The notes: generated by a model from the sequence alone, not told the origin. 64,000 nt of DNA from Deltaproteobacteria bacterium RIFCSPHIGHO2_02_FULL_40_28 (GCA_001798135.1 MGRJ01000004.1:50016-114015); one strand, 5' to 3'. Numbered from the stretch's first letter, positions 1-8,816 are shown. Numbers and translations: made by a program.

Positions 1-29
1 CGTTGGGTAGGGTATTAAGGAAATAAGCG

Positions 30-1271
30 ATGTCTGGTTTTTCAATTCAAGCCATTTTAAGCAAATTATCGGAAAAAACTTGGGAAGGGAGTTTTGATCC
101 CATCCAGGATTTTTTATTGCATGCAGCCAATATCAATGGAGATCCAATTTTATCAGATGTTGAATGGAGAAGGGCTACCGAGGAAGGTGGTGCTTTTTTA
201 GCACAGTTAACTGATCAAGATAAAAATACAATGCTTGCTCATTTAACCACTCTTTTTAGGCAAGTAGACGGGGCTGATTTGGGAAAAAAACAATATGTAG
301 CAACCTTTGGTTCGGTACCCAGTGGCGATGGATTTATTCACTGGTTTTTAATTCGGGATGATTTTCGAAATGAAGAAACCCTGTATGCCTGTGATGACCA
401 CGGAAGACGAGTTGAAGTAACAGATCGTATTCAAGAAAGAGCTTATTTGGCTAATGCCATTAAAGAATCGGGTCAATCTGAGTGGCAACATATTTTTTCA
501 CTTTTTGAAATGGGTGATCGTTATTGTTTAGTAGGCCCAGATGGTGATGTTGATTCTGCTATTGCCAGTGGACAAACTTTGATGAGTCGTATTGCTAATA
601 CTAATTTTCCCTACGAAGTTTCTTTGGCCTTAGTAAAAGAAGAAACAGGTTGGCTTCCCTATCTTTATTTGGGAGTTGCTACCAGCGTATCTATGGAGAA
701 AGAACGTCCTGTGGTTGTTTTGGCTCACACTCATCCTCTCAATGATGAAATTGGTGAAGAAGATGGTCATCGTAATTCAGCTAATTTTAGGCCTTCAATT
801 CCCGATATCAATACTTTTGTAAGCCAAGCAGAACTGATTGAAAGACAAATTACTGCGGGCGAGCTTCCTTCTGCAGTTGCAATTCCTGGGTTTCGTTCTA
901 GCCGGGGTGTTTACCAAACAGCCATTTTGTCAACTAAAGGCGGGAGTGTGATTACTTTAGAAAGACAACCAGATAATCAATTTCGAGTGCATCTTATTTT
1001 TGCTAGTTCTAACGGATATTATTATTCTGCAGATGAAATGAGAAATCTTTTAGCCAGACAAATTTCGGGGAGTTCTAGAAAAGTTGGAGTTGATATTGAT
1101 GCTATTAGAATTCAAGAGATGAATATAGAAGAATTTAGAGCACAAACAAGTTTTAACTTAGATCAACAAGTTAAAGATGATAAAATAATTGATTTATCCC
1201 CTCATATTCCACCAGAATATGTGATGGATGATGAAGCCTGGTATGCTGCTGGTCTTCCCCTGCCGACGTAG
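30..1271 (+). CDS. Unknown protein with a JAMM/MPN-like metal-binding motif
   Basis: A 413-residue soluble protein with no signal peptide or membrane segment; I do not recognise the family. A good ribosome site (AAGGAA) lies 6 nt before the ATG. The central part contains VVVLAHTHP (H233, H235) and, 20 residues on, SIPD (S256, D259). These are the H-x-H-P and S-x-x-D elements of JAMM/MPN zinc peptidases, also found in RadC-type proteins. The gap is longer than the usual 7-10 residues and is filled by an acidic loop. A possible upstream catalytic Glu lies in LVKEETGW near residue 210, but this is unproven. The gene ends 3 nt before the converging ppx gene. A protease function is inference only. 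Confidence 0.75.
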   Translation: MSGFSIQAILSKLSEKTWEGSFDPIQDFLLHAANINGDPILSDVEWRRATEEGGAFLAQLTDQDKNTMLAHLTTLFRQVDGADLGKKQYVATFGSVPSGDGFIHWFLIRDDFRNEETLYACDDHGRRVEVTDRIQERAYLANAIKESGQSEWQHIFSLFEMGDRYCLVGPDGDVDSAIASGQTLMSRIANTNFPYEVSLALVKEETGWLPYLYLGVATSVSMEKERPVVVLAHTHPLNDEIGEEDGHRNSANFRPSIPDINTFVSQAELIERQITAGELPSAVAIPGFRSSRGVYQTAILSTKGGSVITLERQPDNQFRVHLIFASSNGYYYSADEMRNLLARQISGSSRKVGVDIDAIRIQEMNIEEFRAQTSFNLDQQVKDDKIIDLSPHIPPEYVMDDEAWYAAGLPLPT

Positions 1272-1274
1272 GGG

Positions 1275-2276
1275 TTACAGAAATTTTTTAGAAAAAACAC
1301 CAAAACGTAAGCCACGATCACTAATGATTACTTCGTTTTTTCCAAAATAACGAAGAATTTCATTTAGTAAAAGTCCTCCTGCTAAAATAACATCTGCTCT
1401 TAGAGGTTCTAAACCAGGAAGTTTTTGTCTTTCATGCAAAGACATTTTAGCTAAACGAGTTACTAAGTTTTCTAAATTGGATTTAGTAAGTTTATAACCA
1501 TGTACTTTTTGTGGATTGTAAGAAGCAAGTTGTTGGTCAAGAGCTGCTAGGGTGGTTGCTGTACCAGCGGTTGCCACCATGACATAATTTTTAAAATCAC
1601 GATGAGGATAAAAATCATCCAGCTCATCTGAGAGGCCATTACGAATAATAACCAGCAGTCTTTTAAATTCGTCATCGCTAATGGGATCGGATCTTACATG
1701 TTGTTCTGTAAGGCGTACAGAACCTAGGGCCAGGCTTATCAAATTTTCAGGAATGAAATTTTTAGAATTTAAAGGACCTGTAATAATTTCTGTAGAGCCA
1801 CCTCCAATATCAACAACAAGTAGCTTTTCGGACAAATTTCCAAAATCGGTGTGAGCAGCAGAAAAAACATATTCGGCTTCTTCATCACCTGTAATCACCT
1901 GAATTTTAAGACCAAGTTTTTCTTCTGCCTTTGCTAAAAAAACCTCGGTATTGGCTGCGGTGCGAAAAGAAGCAGTTCCCACAGCGACTATTTTTTTAAT
2001 TTTATATTTCTCACAAGTTTGTTTGTAACGAGCTAAAATATCAAGAGTACGATTCATGGCTGGGGATTGAAAAAAATGATGTTCGGTTAGCCCTTCTCCC
2101 AGGCGGGTAATAATAGCTTCATCATGGAGAACCTTAATTTTTGTTTTAAGAGCTTTTCCAATCAGGAGAATTACTGTGTTTGTACCGATATCGATAACAG
2201 CATGTGCGTTGAGCTTTGTAGTGTTTGATGAAGCAGATTTTTTTTGATGAGACTTTTTTAATTTTTTAGAAAACAT
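1275..2276 (-). CDS. ppx: Ppx/GppA family exopolyphosphatase / pppGpp phosphohydrolase
   Basis: Member of the ASKHA-fold Ppx/GppA family, which hydrolyses inorganic polyphosphate or pppGpp in the cytoplasm. AVIDIGTNT near the N-terminus is phosphate loop 1, VDIGGGSTE near residue 156 is phosphate loop 2, and the C-terminal ADVILAGG and SDRGLRFG complete the family pattern. About 333 residues matches the short form without the C-terminal HD domain. An upstream TTG at 2297 would overlap tolB by 19 nt; the ATG at 2276, 2 nt after the tolB stop, is preferred. It is the last gene of the tol operon. The sequence does not show which substrate is used. Confidence 0.9.
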   Translation of the reverse strand: MFSKKLKKSHQKKSASSNTTKLNAHAVIDIGTNTVILLIGKALKTKIKVLHDEAIITRLGEGLTEHHFFQSPAMNRTLDILARYKQTCEKYKIKKIVAVGTASFRTAANTEVFLAKAEEKLGLKIQVITGDEEAEYVFSAAHTDFGNLSEKLLVVDIGGGSTEIITGPLNSKNFIPENLISLALGSVRLTEQHVRSDPISDDEFKRLLVIIRNGLSDELDDFYPHRDFKNYVMVATAGTATTLAALDQQLASYNPQKVHGYKLTKSNLENLVTRLAKMSLHERQKLPGLEPLRADVILAGGLLLNEILRYFGKNEVIISDRGLRFGVFSKKFL

Positions 2277-2278
2277 TT

Positions 2279-3553
2279 TTATAAGCGTGGACTCCAATCT
2301 GGATTAATACAACCCCCTGTATTTGGAATCAAACTTTGGCTATTCCCATCAGCTAACATCATGTAAATACCAGTACCAGCTCTCGCAGATGAAAATACAA
2401 TGTAACGGCTATCGGGTGCCCATGAAGGAGATTCATTATTTCCTTCATCACGGGTTATTCTTTGAATCATGGAACCATCAGCATTCATCATAAACACATC
2501 AAAGGCCCCGCGATCGCGCGAAGTAAAAACAATTTTTTTGCCATCAGGAGACCAATCGGGTTGGTCGTTTTGATAGCCCGTATAGGTTAAACGTGTTGTG
2601 CTGCTTCCATCTGCTGCAGAGGAAAAAAGATGGAGGTTTCCAGCTCTCTCTGATGCAAACACTAAACGACCTCCATCCGGGGACCAGGCAGGAGACACAT
2701 CAATGTTAGCTATACTGGTGATCCGATTGATGAGCCGCCCATTTTTAGTCATGAGGTAGAGTTCGGTATCTCCTGATCTTGAAGTAGCATAAGCAATGGT
2801 GTTCCCATCGGGTGAAAAAGCAGGAGTGATACTTGTCGATTTGCTGTTGGTTAATTGTTTCAATCCGCTCCCATCGGCACCAATACTATAAATTTCTGGG
2901 TAGTATTTGAGAAACGATGTAAAAACAATTAAGCTCCCTTCGGGAGACCAATTGGGTGAAATATTATTAGCTTTTAAACGGGTCACAGCTGTACGCTGGG
3001 TACCATCAACAGCAAAGGAATTAATTTGACGTAAATTTGATTTACCACAGGCCGTAGCAATTTTTGAGGTAAAGGGCCCCTTGGTACCAGTTAAAGCTTC
3101 CATGAGGTCATCTACAAAGTGATGTACTACATCGGGGTAATCTTCTTTTTGCTTGAGAGAGTATTGTTTGCCCACCAACATTTGTTGGGTTTGAGTATCA
3201 TAGAGTCTTATTTCGATGGTTGATTTACTTCCCGATTGATCAACAATGCCCTTTACTAAGGCCAGAGCTTCAATAGCTGTCCATTTAGAAAAATCAATCT
3301 CAGAAACACTGCTCGATTGATCTAAAAAAGCATGTTCATCAAGCACTTTAAATAAACCAGCCAGTTCTAAGTTTTTAATTACTAATTTGGTGAGTTCTTT
3401 GGTGTAGGGGCTTTCTTTACCACTGGTTGTTAAAAATTCTGGCACAGCGATTGGAAACTTGCGCGTGGAAGCTTCTTCAATGAGAATATAAATCTTGGCA
3501 TGGGCAAAGAAGGGAATGAGAATCAAGAAAATCATCAAAAGGATTTTTTTCAT
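2279..3553 (-). CDS. tolB: Tol-Pal system beta-propeller protein TolB
   Basis: Periplasmic TolB, which links the Tol motor to the outer-membrane lipoprotein Pal during envelope constriction. Residues 1-19 form a signal peptide (MKKILLMIFLILIPFFAHA). The N-terminal TolB_N domain follows, and from about residue 190 there are six-bladed propeller repeats with recurring SPDG/SPEG and WSPDG motifs. The start overlaps the tolA stop by 4 nt (TTATGA), so translation is probably coupled. No pal gene follows; ppx takes its usual place. At 424 residues the length is typical. Confidence 0.95.
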   Translation of the reverse strand: MKKILLMIFLILIPFFAHAKIYILIEEASTRKFPIAVPEFLTTSGKESPYTKELTKLVIKNLELAGLFKVLDEHAFLDQSSSVSEIDFSKWTAIEALALVKGIVDQSGSKSTIEIRLYDTQTQQMLVGKQYSLKQKEDYPDVVHHFVDDLMEALTGTKGPFTSKIATACGKSNLRQINSFAVDGTQRTAVTRLKANNISPNWSPEGSLIVFTSFLKYYPEIYSIGADGSGLKQLTNSKSTSITPAFSPDGNTIAYATSRSGDTELYLMTKNGRLINRITSIANIDVSPAWSPDGGRLVFASERAGNLHLFSSAADGSSTTRLTYTGYQNDQPDWSPDGKKIVFTSRDRGAFDVFMMNADGSMIQRITRDEGNNESPSWAPDSRYIVFSSARAGTGIYMMLADGNSQSLIPNTGGCINPDWSPRL

Positions 3554-4356
3554 AACATCGTTCCTACTACACTCCTCGGATTGAATTCAATTAAAAATCC
3601 CTCTGAGATAGCTTCACCTCGAATTTCTTCAGGTGGAATTGGAAGTGGCGAGGCTTTTTGCACAGCTCTTATAGCTGACATATCAAAGGAAGTATCCCCA
3701 GAGGGGAGATCGATTTCAGTTGAAACCACATTGCCGCTAGAATCGATAATAACACTCAGGGCTGTTTTTAAGCTTTGTCCATCACTTGTAGCCTTAGGAG
3801 TTGTAATCCATTCCTCATTAATTTTTTTCTTGATAGCTTCGTAGTAAGCAATAAGTACGGGGTTAGTTTCTGTATTTTGTTCATTTAAAGTTCCATACGG
3901 AGATTGACCCTCTCCTTCTTTTTCAATTTGAGCTGCTTCAATATCCACTTGGCGTCTTTGTAATTGCTCAGACACCTTGGCTAGAGCATTTTCGATTGTT
4001 TGGTCTTGTTCTGTTTTTTTGAAATTAACGCCGCCCGTGGGTGAAGTTTTTTGGTTGGTTTCCTGTGGCTGTGTTTTTTTGGTCGCTTGTACCGATTTTT
4101 TATTTTGCCCTTTTTTGTCTTTAGATATTTCTTTTAAAGCTTGTTTTTGTTCGCGGATAGTGGATTCAGGTAAACCCTTAGATTTTTTATAAGAGTAAGG
4201 GGAATTTCCCATCCCCTTAGAAAGTCGCATCCAAGTAATTTTTTCTTTGTGAGGAAAGTGGAGATGAAACAATTTAGGATTTAAAAACATGATGAGCACG
4301 ATAGAAAAGTGAACTAAGGCCGAGTAAAGGAGTAATTTTTTAAGCTGGTAAGGCAT
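3550..4356 (-). CDS. tolA: TolA/TonB-type energy-transducing protein
   Basis: Spans the inner membrane and periplasm to carry force from TolQR to TolB/Pal. A single N-terminal membrane segment lies at about residues 8-25 (LLLYSALVHFSIVLIMFLNP). A Lys/Gln/Glu-rich low-complexity stretch follows (about 65-150). The C-terminal domain (about 165-268) has the TolA/TonB pattern YYEAIKKKINEEW...SGNVVSTEIDLPSGDTSFDMSAIRAV. The central region is shorter than in E. coli TolA. The position between tolR and tolB supports TolA rather than TonB. An alternative name would be TonB C-terminal-domain protein. Confidence 0.88.
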   Translation of the reverse strand: MPYQLKKLLLYSALVHFSIVLIMFLNPKLFHLHFPHKEKITWMRLSKGMGNSPYSYKKSKGLPESTIREQKQALKEISKDKKGQNKKSVQATKKTQPQETNQKTSPTGGVNFKKTEQDQTIENALAKVSEQLQRRQVDIEAAQIEKEGEGQSPYGTLNEQNTETNPVLIAYYEAIKKKINEEWITTPKATSDGQSLKTALSVIIDSSGNVVSTEIDLPSGDTSFDMSAIRAVQKASPLPIPPEEIRGEAISEGFLIEFNPRSVVGTML

Positions 4357-4361
4357 GAACC

Positions 4362-4787
4362 CTATTTTTTGGCGTTGTTTTCGGGTTGAGTAATCATTCC
4401 CATTCTTTCAACACCCGCTTTTTGACAAATAGCCATGATTTCCATCATAAAGCCATAACGGATGTCTTTGTCGGCTCTGATGTAGAGTTCTTTTTTTTCT
4501 TTGTTTTCAAAAATAGCCTGTAATTTTTCTTCAAGAGTCTGGGTGGTATAGGCTGTTTTTTTGTCATCACCGATATAAACGGTACCATCATTTCTAACCG
4601 AAAGAACAAAATCTTCCTTGGTTGATTCAACGGCTGAGGCATTGACTTCAGGAAGATCGATATCAATTCCTTGTTGCAGCATGGGAGCTGCAACCATGAA
4701 AATAATAAGAAGCACCAAAATTACATCTACGAACGGGATAATGTTAATCTCAGAAATGGCTTCGCCATGTTTAGTTTTTGCCCTCAT
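4362..4787 (-). CDS. tolR: Biopolymer transport protein TolR/ExbD
   Basis: Small stator subunit of the Tol proton motor. One N-terminal membrane helix (EINIIPFVDVILVLLIIFMV, about residues 13-32) contains the conserved Asp of FVDVILVLL that takes part in proton flow. The periplasmic ExbD/TolR domain follows (LYIRADKDIRYGFMMEIM). At 141 residues the length is standard. The start overlaps the tolQ stop by 4 nt (ATGA), and tolA starts 5 nt after it. Confidence 0.95.
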   Translation of the reverse strand: MRAKTKHGEAISEINIIPFVDVILVLLIIFMVAAPMLQQGIDIDLPEVNASAVESTKEDFVLSVRNDGTVYIGDDKKTAYTTQTLEEKLQAIFENKEKKELYIRADKDIRYGFMMEIMAICQKAGVERMGMITQPENNAKK

Positions 4788-5485
4788 GATCCTGCTTCTC
4801 CCTCGAGGCGAATTTTTAATTCGCTTACAAATAAATCTACCATTTTAGCGATGGTTTTTATTTTGCTTGCAAAAAAGTTATAGGCCATCACAGCGGGAAT
4901 GGCAGCAAAAAGCCCTACTGCTGTTGCAATAAGGGCTTCCGAAATGTAGGGTCCAACGGTTGCCAGCGAGGAAGATCCTGCTTTTCCAATTGACCAAAAG
5001 GCTGTTAAAATTCCCCAAACAGTTCCTAACAATCCTATGAAGGGGGCCGTTGAGGCTGTAGTTGCTAAAAAAGCTGTGTATTGTTCCAGTTTGAATAATT
5101 CTTCTTCTTTAGCTTGATCTAATTTTTGGGAAAGCAGTTCACGTTTAATGGTAGAATTACCCATTTGTCCCTTTATTTTTCCTGCGTAATCCATTCCTGA
5201 AACAAACACTTCATAAAGAGGGCCCGAGCGATTATGATAGCTGGTAGAAAGACTATCTAAAGATTTACTTTGAGCAAAAGCTCCCCAAAAACTTTGTGCA
5301 TCACTTAAGGCCTGTCTCACTTGTTTAAGTTTGAATAAAATAATGGCCCAAGAGGTAACCGAAAAGAAAATAAGGGTTAAAAGAACAAGCTTAACTACTG
5401 GATCTGAATCCCATAAAAGGCCCAAAAGCCCTCGTTCACTCATGGTTTTTTCTGCAAGCACTTCTGCAATTAAGGCATAAAACAT
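4784..5485 (-). CDS. tolQ: MotA/TolQ/ExbB proton channel protein TolQ
   Basis: Inner-membrane proton-channel subunit of the Tol system. Membrane segments lie near residues 25-45 and in the C-terminal half (ATTASTAPFIGLLGTVWGILTAF and IATAVGLFAAIPAVMAYNFF), the latter being the classical TolQ/ExbB signature. I place the start at 5485 because an AAGGAG box lies about 6 nt before this ATG; a longer reading to 5530 adds 15 non-conserved residues and has no ribosome site. It heads the tolQRAB-ppx set, 38 nt after murU. Confidence 0.94.
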   Translation of the reverse strand: MFYALIAEVLAEKTMSERGLLGLLWDSDPVVKLVLLTLIFFSVTSWAIILFKLKQVRQALSDAQSFWGAFAQSKSLDSLSTSYHNRSGPLYEVFVSGMDYAGKIKGQMGNSTIKRELLSQKLDQAKEEELFKLEQYTAFLATTASTAPFIGLLGTVWGILTAFWSIGKAGSSSLATVGPYISEALIATAVGLFAAIPAVMAYNFFASKIKTIAKMVDLFVSELKIRLEGEAGS

Positions 5486-5523
5486 ACAACACTCCTTTTG
5501 ATAAAAAGATGAAAAAATCAACA

Positions 5524-6288
5524 CTACCAATGAGTTTTGATAAAATCAATTTCCTTTTGATAGCTTAAAGCTTTGGGGTTTTTTTCAAGTTGGCGTTCGG
5601 TTTCATGAAGCCTATCGGGGGTTCCCAAATCACTCCAAAATCCTTCCTGCCAAAAGGCCATCAATTTTGCTTTTTGGTTTGTGAGGGGGATGTAGGTATC
5701 TCTTACAATACACAGCTCAGCATCTTTTGGTGTGGAAGTTAAAATACTTTGGTTAACCACATGCACTCCTGTAAAAAAAGCTTTGCGGGTTTCCTTCGAT
5801 GCGGGGTTTAAAAAAGAAAGGATATGATTTTGGGCATCAATTTCCAATTGGCCAAAACTTTCATCTCCTTGATGATGAGGTTTTACAGCCAGCGTGGCTT
5901 GTGATTTTAAATGATGATGATTTTCTAAAAGTTCAGGTAAATCAATATCTGTAATAATATCTCCATTAATAACTAGGAACGGATCTTCCAAAAGATGCAG
6001 AGCTTTTTTGAGGCCCCCTGCTGTTCCCAATATTTTTTCTTCAACAGAATAAGTAACTTCTATTCCAAATCTAGTGCCATCACCAATGGCTTCCATGATT
6101 TGATTTCCCAAGTGATGCACATTAATTACCACATGGTTAAACTTGTGATGTTTTAAAAGGGCTAAAGTATATCCTAAAATGGGAAGCCCCAAAACTGGAA
6201 TCAGGGGTTTTGGTATTTGTTGAGTGAGGGGATGGAGTCGTTTTCCAAAACCAGCAGCTAAAATCATGATGGGGAATTTTTTTTTCAT
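5524..6288 (-). CDS. murU: Nucleotidyltransferase, probable N-acetylmuramate 1-phosphate uridylyltransferase MurU
   Basis: Sugar-phosphate nucleotidyltransferase with a Rossmann-like fold. The N-terminus carries MILAAGFGKRLHPLTQQIPK, the NTP-binding G-x-G-x-R-(x)n-PK motif, and VINGDIITDIDLPELL is the metal-binding segment. At 254 residues it is the short MurU size. The directly upstream, 4-nt overlapping gene encodes an AmgK-like kinase. AmgK and MurU together convert recycled MurNAc to UDP-MurNAc, bypassing MurA/MurB and their fosfomycin-sensitive step. The pairing is the main reason to prefer MurU over a generic NDP-sugar pyrophosphorylase. Confidence 0.82.
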   Translation of the reverse strand: MKKKFPIMILAAGFGKRLHPLTQQIPKPLIPVLGLPILGYTLALLKHHKFNHVVINVHHLGNQIMEAIGDGTRFGIEVTYSVEEKILGTAGGLKKALHLLEDPFLVINGDIITDIDLPELLENHHHLKSQATLAVKPHHQGDESFGQLEIDAQNHILSFLNPASKETRKAFFTGVHVVNQSILTSTPKDAELCIVRDTYIPLTNQKAKLMAFWQEGFWSDLGTPDRLHETERQLEKNPKALSYQKEIDFIKTHW

Positions 6289-7373
6289 GTTTTACGCTCA
6301 AATTCTTTGAGATACTTGGATAATAATTGTGTTAAAGGTTCAAATTGTTTTTGCCTCTCTAAAGCCTCAGAGACATAGGCGAGAGAGTTAGATATATAAG
6401 GTAAAAATTTAGGATTTTTTTTCACTGTGTTAATGTATTGAAAACGCCCTGCATCTTTTAATTTTCTTTGGATGGTAATTAAATCAAAATCGTCCGAAAG
6501 TTCTTTCGTGGCTTCTAAGTAGGGATGATTTTGAGGAAGAAGTTTTACATAGTATGCCATTAATTCTTTTCGCTCTATTAAGTTCAAATGAATGTAAGAA
6601 TCTCTCAAAAGAGCCACAAGATCGTAGGCTAATGGGCCTTTTAAGGCATCTTGAAAATCAATCATGACCCACCGATACTGATAGAGCATTAAATTTCGGC
6701 TTTGAAAATCACGATGGGTAAACCCATAGGGCATTTTTGAAATTTTTTTACAAATTTTTTCTCCAAAATTTTCTAGTTGTTTTTTTTCATTTCCAGGAAG
6801 TGTAAGTTTTAAACGATCTTCAAGGCCATACTCGATAAAATGATTAAACTCCCAAAATAAAAGATTAAAATCAAATTGGCGATTAAAGGCAATGCAGTTT
6901 TTATCATTTTTTTGCATGTCATTCCCGCGGAAGCGGGAATCCATTTTCAGTGTTGTTTTCGATTGAAGAGCTACCAAAAGCTCAAGAACTTGCCTGTAAA
7001 AAAGAAGTTTCATAGCAGGGGTGGCTGCTTCAATCATTTTTTCTAGGGTTTTATCCCCCAAATCTTCCAAAACCATGAGACCGTCTTTTTCTGAATAAGC
7101 CAAAACTTTGGGTACAGGTAATGTAAGAGAAGCTAGATATTTTTGAATATTTAGAAAAGGAAGTTCAATAATAGGTTTATCTGTTTTGGTAATTTCTTCA
7201 GCCTTTGAAGAGGCTCCTGCTGGCAATTTCATGATAATCAAGGTTTTCCCGTCGGGATAAACAAGTCTAAAATATTCCCTAAGGCTTGCCTCTCCGAAAA
7301 GTTTATTCAAAGTATAGCCAGTAGATGGAAATGAAGTTTTTTCTAGAAGAGATTGAAGTATTATCTCAGTCAT
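6285..7373 (-). CDS. amgK: AmgK-like anomeric MurNAc/GlcNAc kinase (APH-fold phosphotransferase)
   Basis: Aminoglycoside-phosphotransferase-fold kinase expected to phosphorylate the anomeric carbon of recycled amino sugars. LMVLEDLGDKTL marks the N-lobe/hinge. FTHRDFQSRNLML is the catalytic loop (HRDxxxxN) and WVMIDFQDALKGPLAYDL the metal-binding segment; both are close to the AmgK pattern. At 362 residues it is slightly longer than usual. Part of the excess is a REP-derived in-frame peptide MDSRFRGND near residue 144, encoded by 6918-6946, between the hinge and the catalytic loop. It overlaps murU by 4 nt. Confidence 0.83.
   Translation of the reverse strand: MTEIILQSLLEKTSFPSTGYTLNKLFGEASLREYFRLVYPDGKTLIIMKLPAGASSKAEEITKTDKPIIELPFLNIQKYLASLTLPVPKVLAYSEKDGLMVLEDLGDKTLEKMIEAATPAMKLLFYRQVLELLVALQSKTTLKMDSRFRGNDMQKNDKNCIAFNRQFDFNLLFWEFNHFIEYGLEDRLKLTLPGNEKKQLENFGEKICKKISKMPYGFTHRDFQSRNLMLYQYRWVMIDFQDALKGPLAYDLVALLRDSYIHLNLIERKELMAYYVKLLPQNHPYLEATKELSDDFDLITIQRKLKDAGRFQYINTVKKNPKFLPYISNSLAYVSEALERQKQFEPLTQLLSKYLKEFERKT
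6918..6946. repeat. REP-like palindrome inside the amgK coding sequence
   Basis: A single hairpin (ATTCCCGC ... GCGGGAAT) preceded by GTC, matching the outer half of the longer intergenic repeats at 38384 and 43875. It is read in frame on the minus strand as MDSRFRGND, leaving the amgK frame open. Length and position suggest insertion of a mobile palindrome tolerated in a surface loop. Confidence 0.8.
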
Positions 7374-7379
7374 AAATTT

Positions 7380-7437
7380 GTCATCGCGAGCGACCCTGAG
7401 CGTGCAGCTTTGGTGCGCGTGGCGATCTTACAATGAC
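7380..7437. repeat. REP-like intergenic repeat upstream of amgK
   Basis: GTCATCGCGAGCGACC at the left and GGCGATCTTACAATGAC at the right form an imperfect inverted repeat with a GC-rich centre (GCGTGCAGC...GTGCGCG). The GTCAT...ATGAC ends match the other REP-like elements of the window, but the body differs (GCGAGC type). It fills most of the gap between the unknown gene at 7464 and amgK. Confidence 0.6.
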
Positions 7438-7463
7438 CTGAGTTTTACTTCAAAGTTGAATTT

Positions 7464-8117
7464 TTACAACGAGATTCTTTCTAGTTTTTGTTGCTGACCT
7501 AAGTGATAAAAAAGGCGGATTTCTTGGATGAATTCGGTGAGATCTTGTTTTTCTTGGAAGGTTTTTTGTAAGTTGTAACAATAACGTGAAGCTAGCGATG
7601 AAGCAGTAGAATAACGCCCAATTTGTTCTTCTGTGAGTTTATCAAGTAAATGAAAATCGTCAAAGAGGGCTCTAAAAAGTTGTTGTACGTAAACTGGATT
7701 TTTATCGGAGCGAAGAAAAAAATAAAGCATCAGAAATTTATCAATTTCGGCCTGTAGTTCCATTTCAAGTTGAGTGATATTGCGTTTTTGTTGGGCTTTC
7801 CATAGATAGTAAACAAAATGCGAAACCCCTTCGATCATAATACAAAAATCAGAAAAATTTGTATCATTAATGGATTCAAAGGGATTATGAGCCGAAAGAT
7901 TGTCTATCAGTGTGTGATCTAAAAAAAGAGCAACTTCTACTGTGTCTTGTTCTTCTGATCTTCTCACTAAAAATAATTCTTTGGGGATGGTTGTTTGTGC
8001 TGGGGTATTAATGTAGGAGAGAGCTTCATTTTTGTTAATGAGGTAATCTCCCACCTTTTGTTCTAGACCAATGCCATAGAGGCATTCCAGTTGGGTTTGT
8101 ACTTGGTTAGCAATCAT
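7464..8117 (-). CDS. Conserved-looking protein of unknown function
   Basis: A 217-residue soluble, helix-rich protein with no motif I recognise. Visible features are an aromatic and acidic middle section (FSDFCIMIEGVSHFVYYLWKAQQ, about 102-124) and a C-terminal helical part with SSLASRYCYNLQ. No signal peptide or membrane segment. It starts inside the last codons of the preceding gene (4-nt overlap), so the two are probably made together and may form a complex. Confidence 0.75.
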   Translation of the reverse strand: MIANQVQTQLECLYGIGLEQKVGDYLINKNEALSYINTPAQTTIPKELFLVRRSEEQDTVEVALFLDHTLIDNLSAHNPFESINDTNFSDFCIMIEGVSHFVYYLWKAQQKRNITQLEMELQAEIDKFLMLYFFLRSDKNPVYVQQLFRALFDDFHLLDKLTEEQIGRYSTASSLASRYCYNLQKTFQEKQDLTEFIQEIRLFYHLGQQQKLERISL

Positions 8118-8728
8118 TGTTCTAATAGCCCTTTCAAAAGTTCATTAGGAATAAGCCCCTGGCTCATAAGTCGTTTTTTATCTTTATCGGTTCCTAATGT
8201 GAGCCAACGTTCATACACTTTAAGTAAATTTTGATCTGCTTTTAAATGGGTTTCGTCAGCTATCCCCGAAATCACTTCAACCAAAGGAATAAATTTTTCA
8301 GCTAATTCATGAAAAAGAGGTTTAATCCCCTTAGAAAAAGGGGTTGTCATTAAATGGGAAAGTGAAGCATAGGCATAGTTTCCCATTTTGATATAATAAT
8401 CAAGGTTGATCATTTTTTTAAAAAGACTGTCTGAAAAAAACCCGGATATGTAGAGTGAAACATCTCCCATCTTTTTTAAGATGGGTACTTGTTGGGAAGG
8501 AAGGATGTGGGCATTTAAAAGCATTTCAACCAAGGCAATATCTTTTACCTCTCCATTTTCACTGCGATCATAAAGTTTATCTGTGGTGGAAAAATGAATG
8601 AGAAGATTAACAAGGTAGAATTCAACATCCTGACTCAAATTGAGATGTAAATGTCTTAAGCTCCCATGCACGCGGTCACGAAAAAATTCGCCTAAGGACT
8701 GTTCATTTAAACTAGTAGAGTCAACCAT
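8114..8728 (-). CDS. Conserved-looking protein of unknown function, partner of the downstream gene
   Basis: A 204-residue soluble, mostly helical protein; family not recognised. It begins with a clear ribosome site (GGGAG, 5 nt before ATG at 8728) and heads a two-gene unit with the gene ending at 7464. The pattern VEFYLVNLLIHFSTTDKLYD and DVSLYISGFFSDSL suggests a compact helical fold. No catalytic residues can be assigned. Confidence 0.75.
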   Translation of the reverse strand: MVDSTSLNEQSLGEFFRDRVHGSLRHLHLNLSQDVEFYLVNLLIHFSTTDKLYDRSENGEVKDIALVEMLLNAHILPSQQVPILKKMGDVSLYISGFFSDSLFKKMINLDYYIKMGNYAYASLSHLMTTPFSKGIKPLFHELAEKFIPLVEVISGIADETHLKADQNLLKVYERWLTLGTDKDKKRLMSQGLIPNELLKGLLEQ

Positions 8729-8816
8729 CTGAACTCCCTATAGTTTTAATTGTAGCATTTATTGAAAAGGGGGCCCAAGCAAAAAGACACATCAAAATGA
8801 CGCAGGAAGACAAAGG

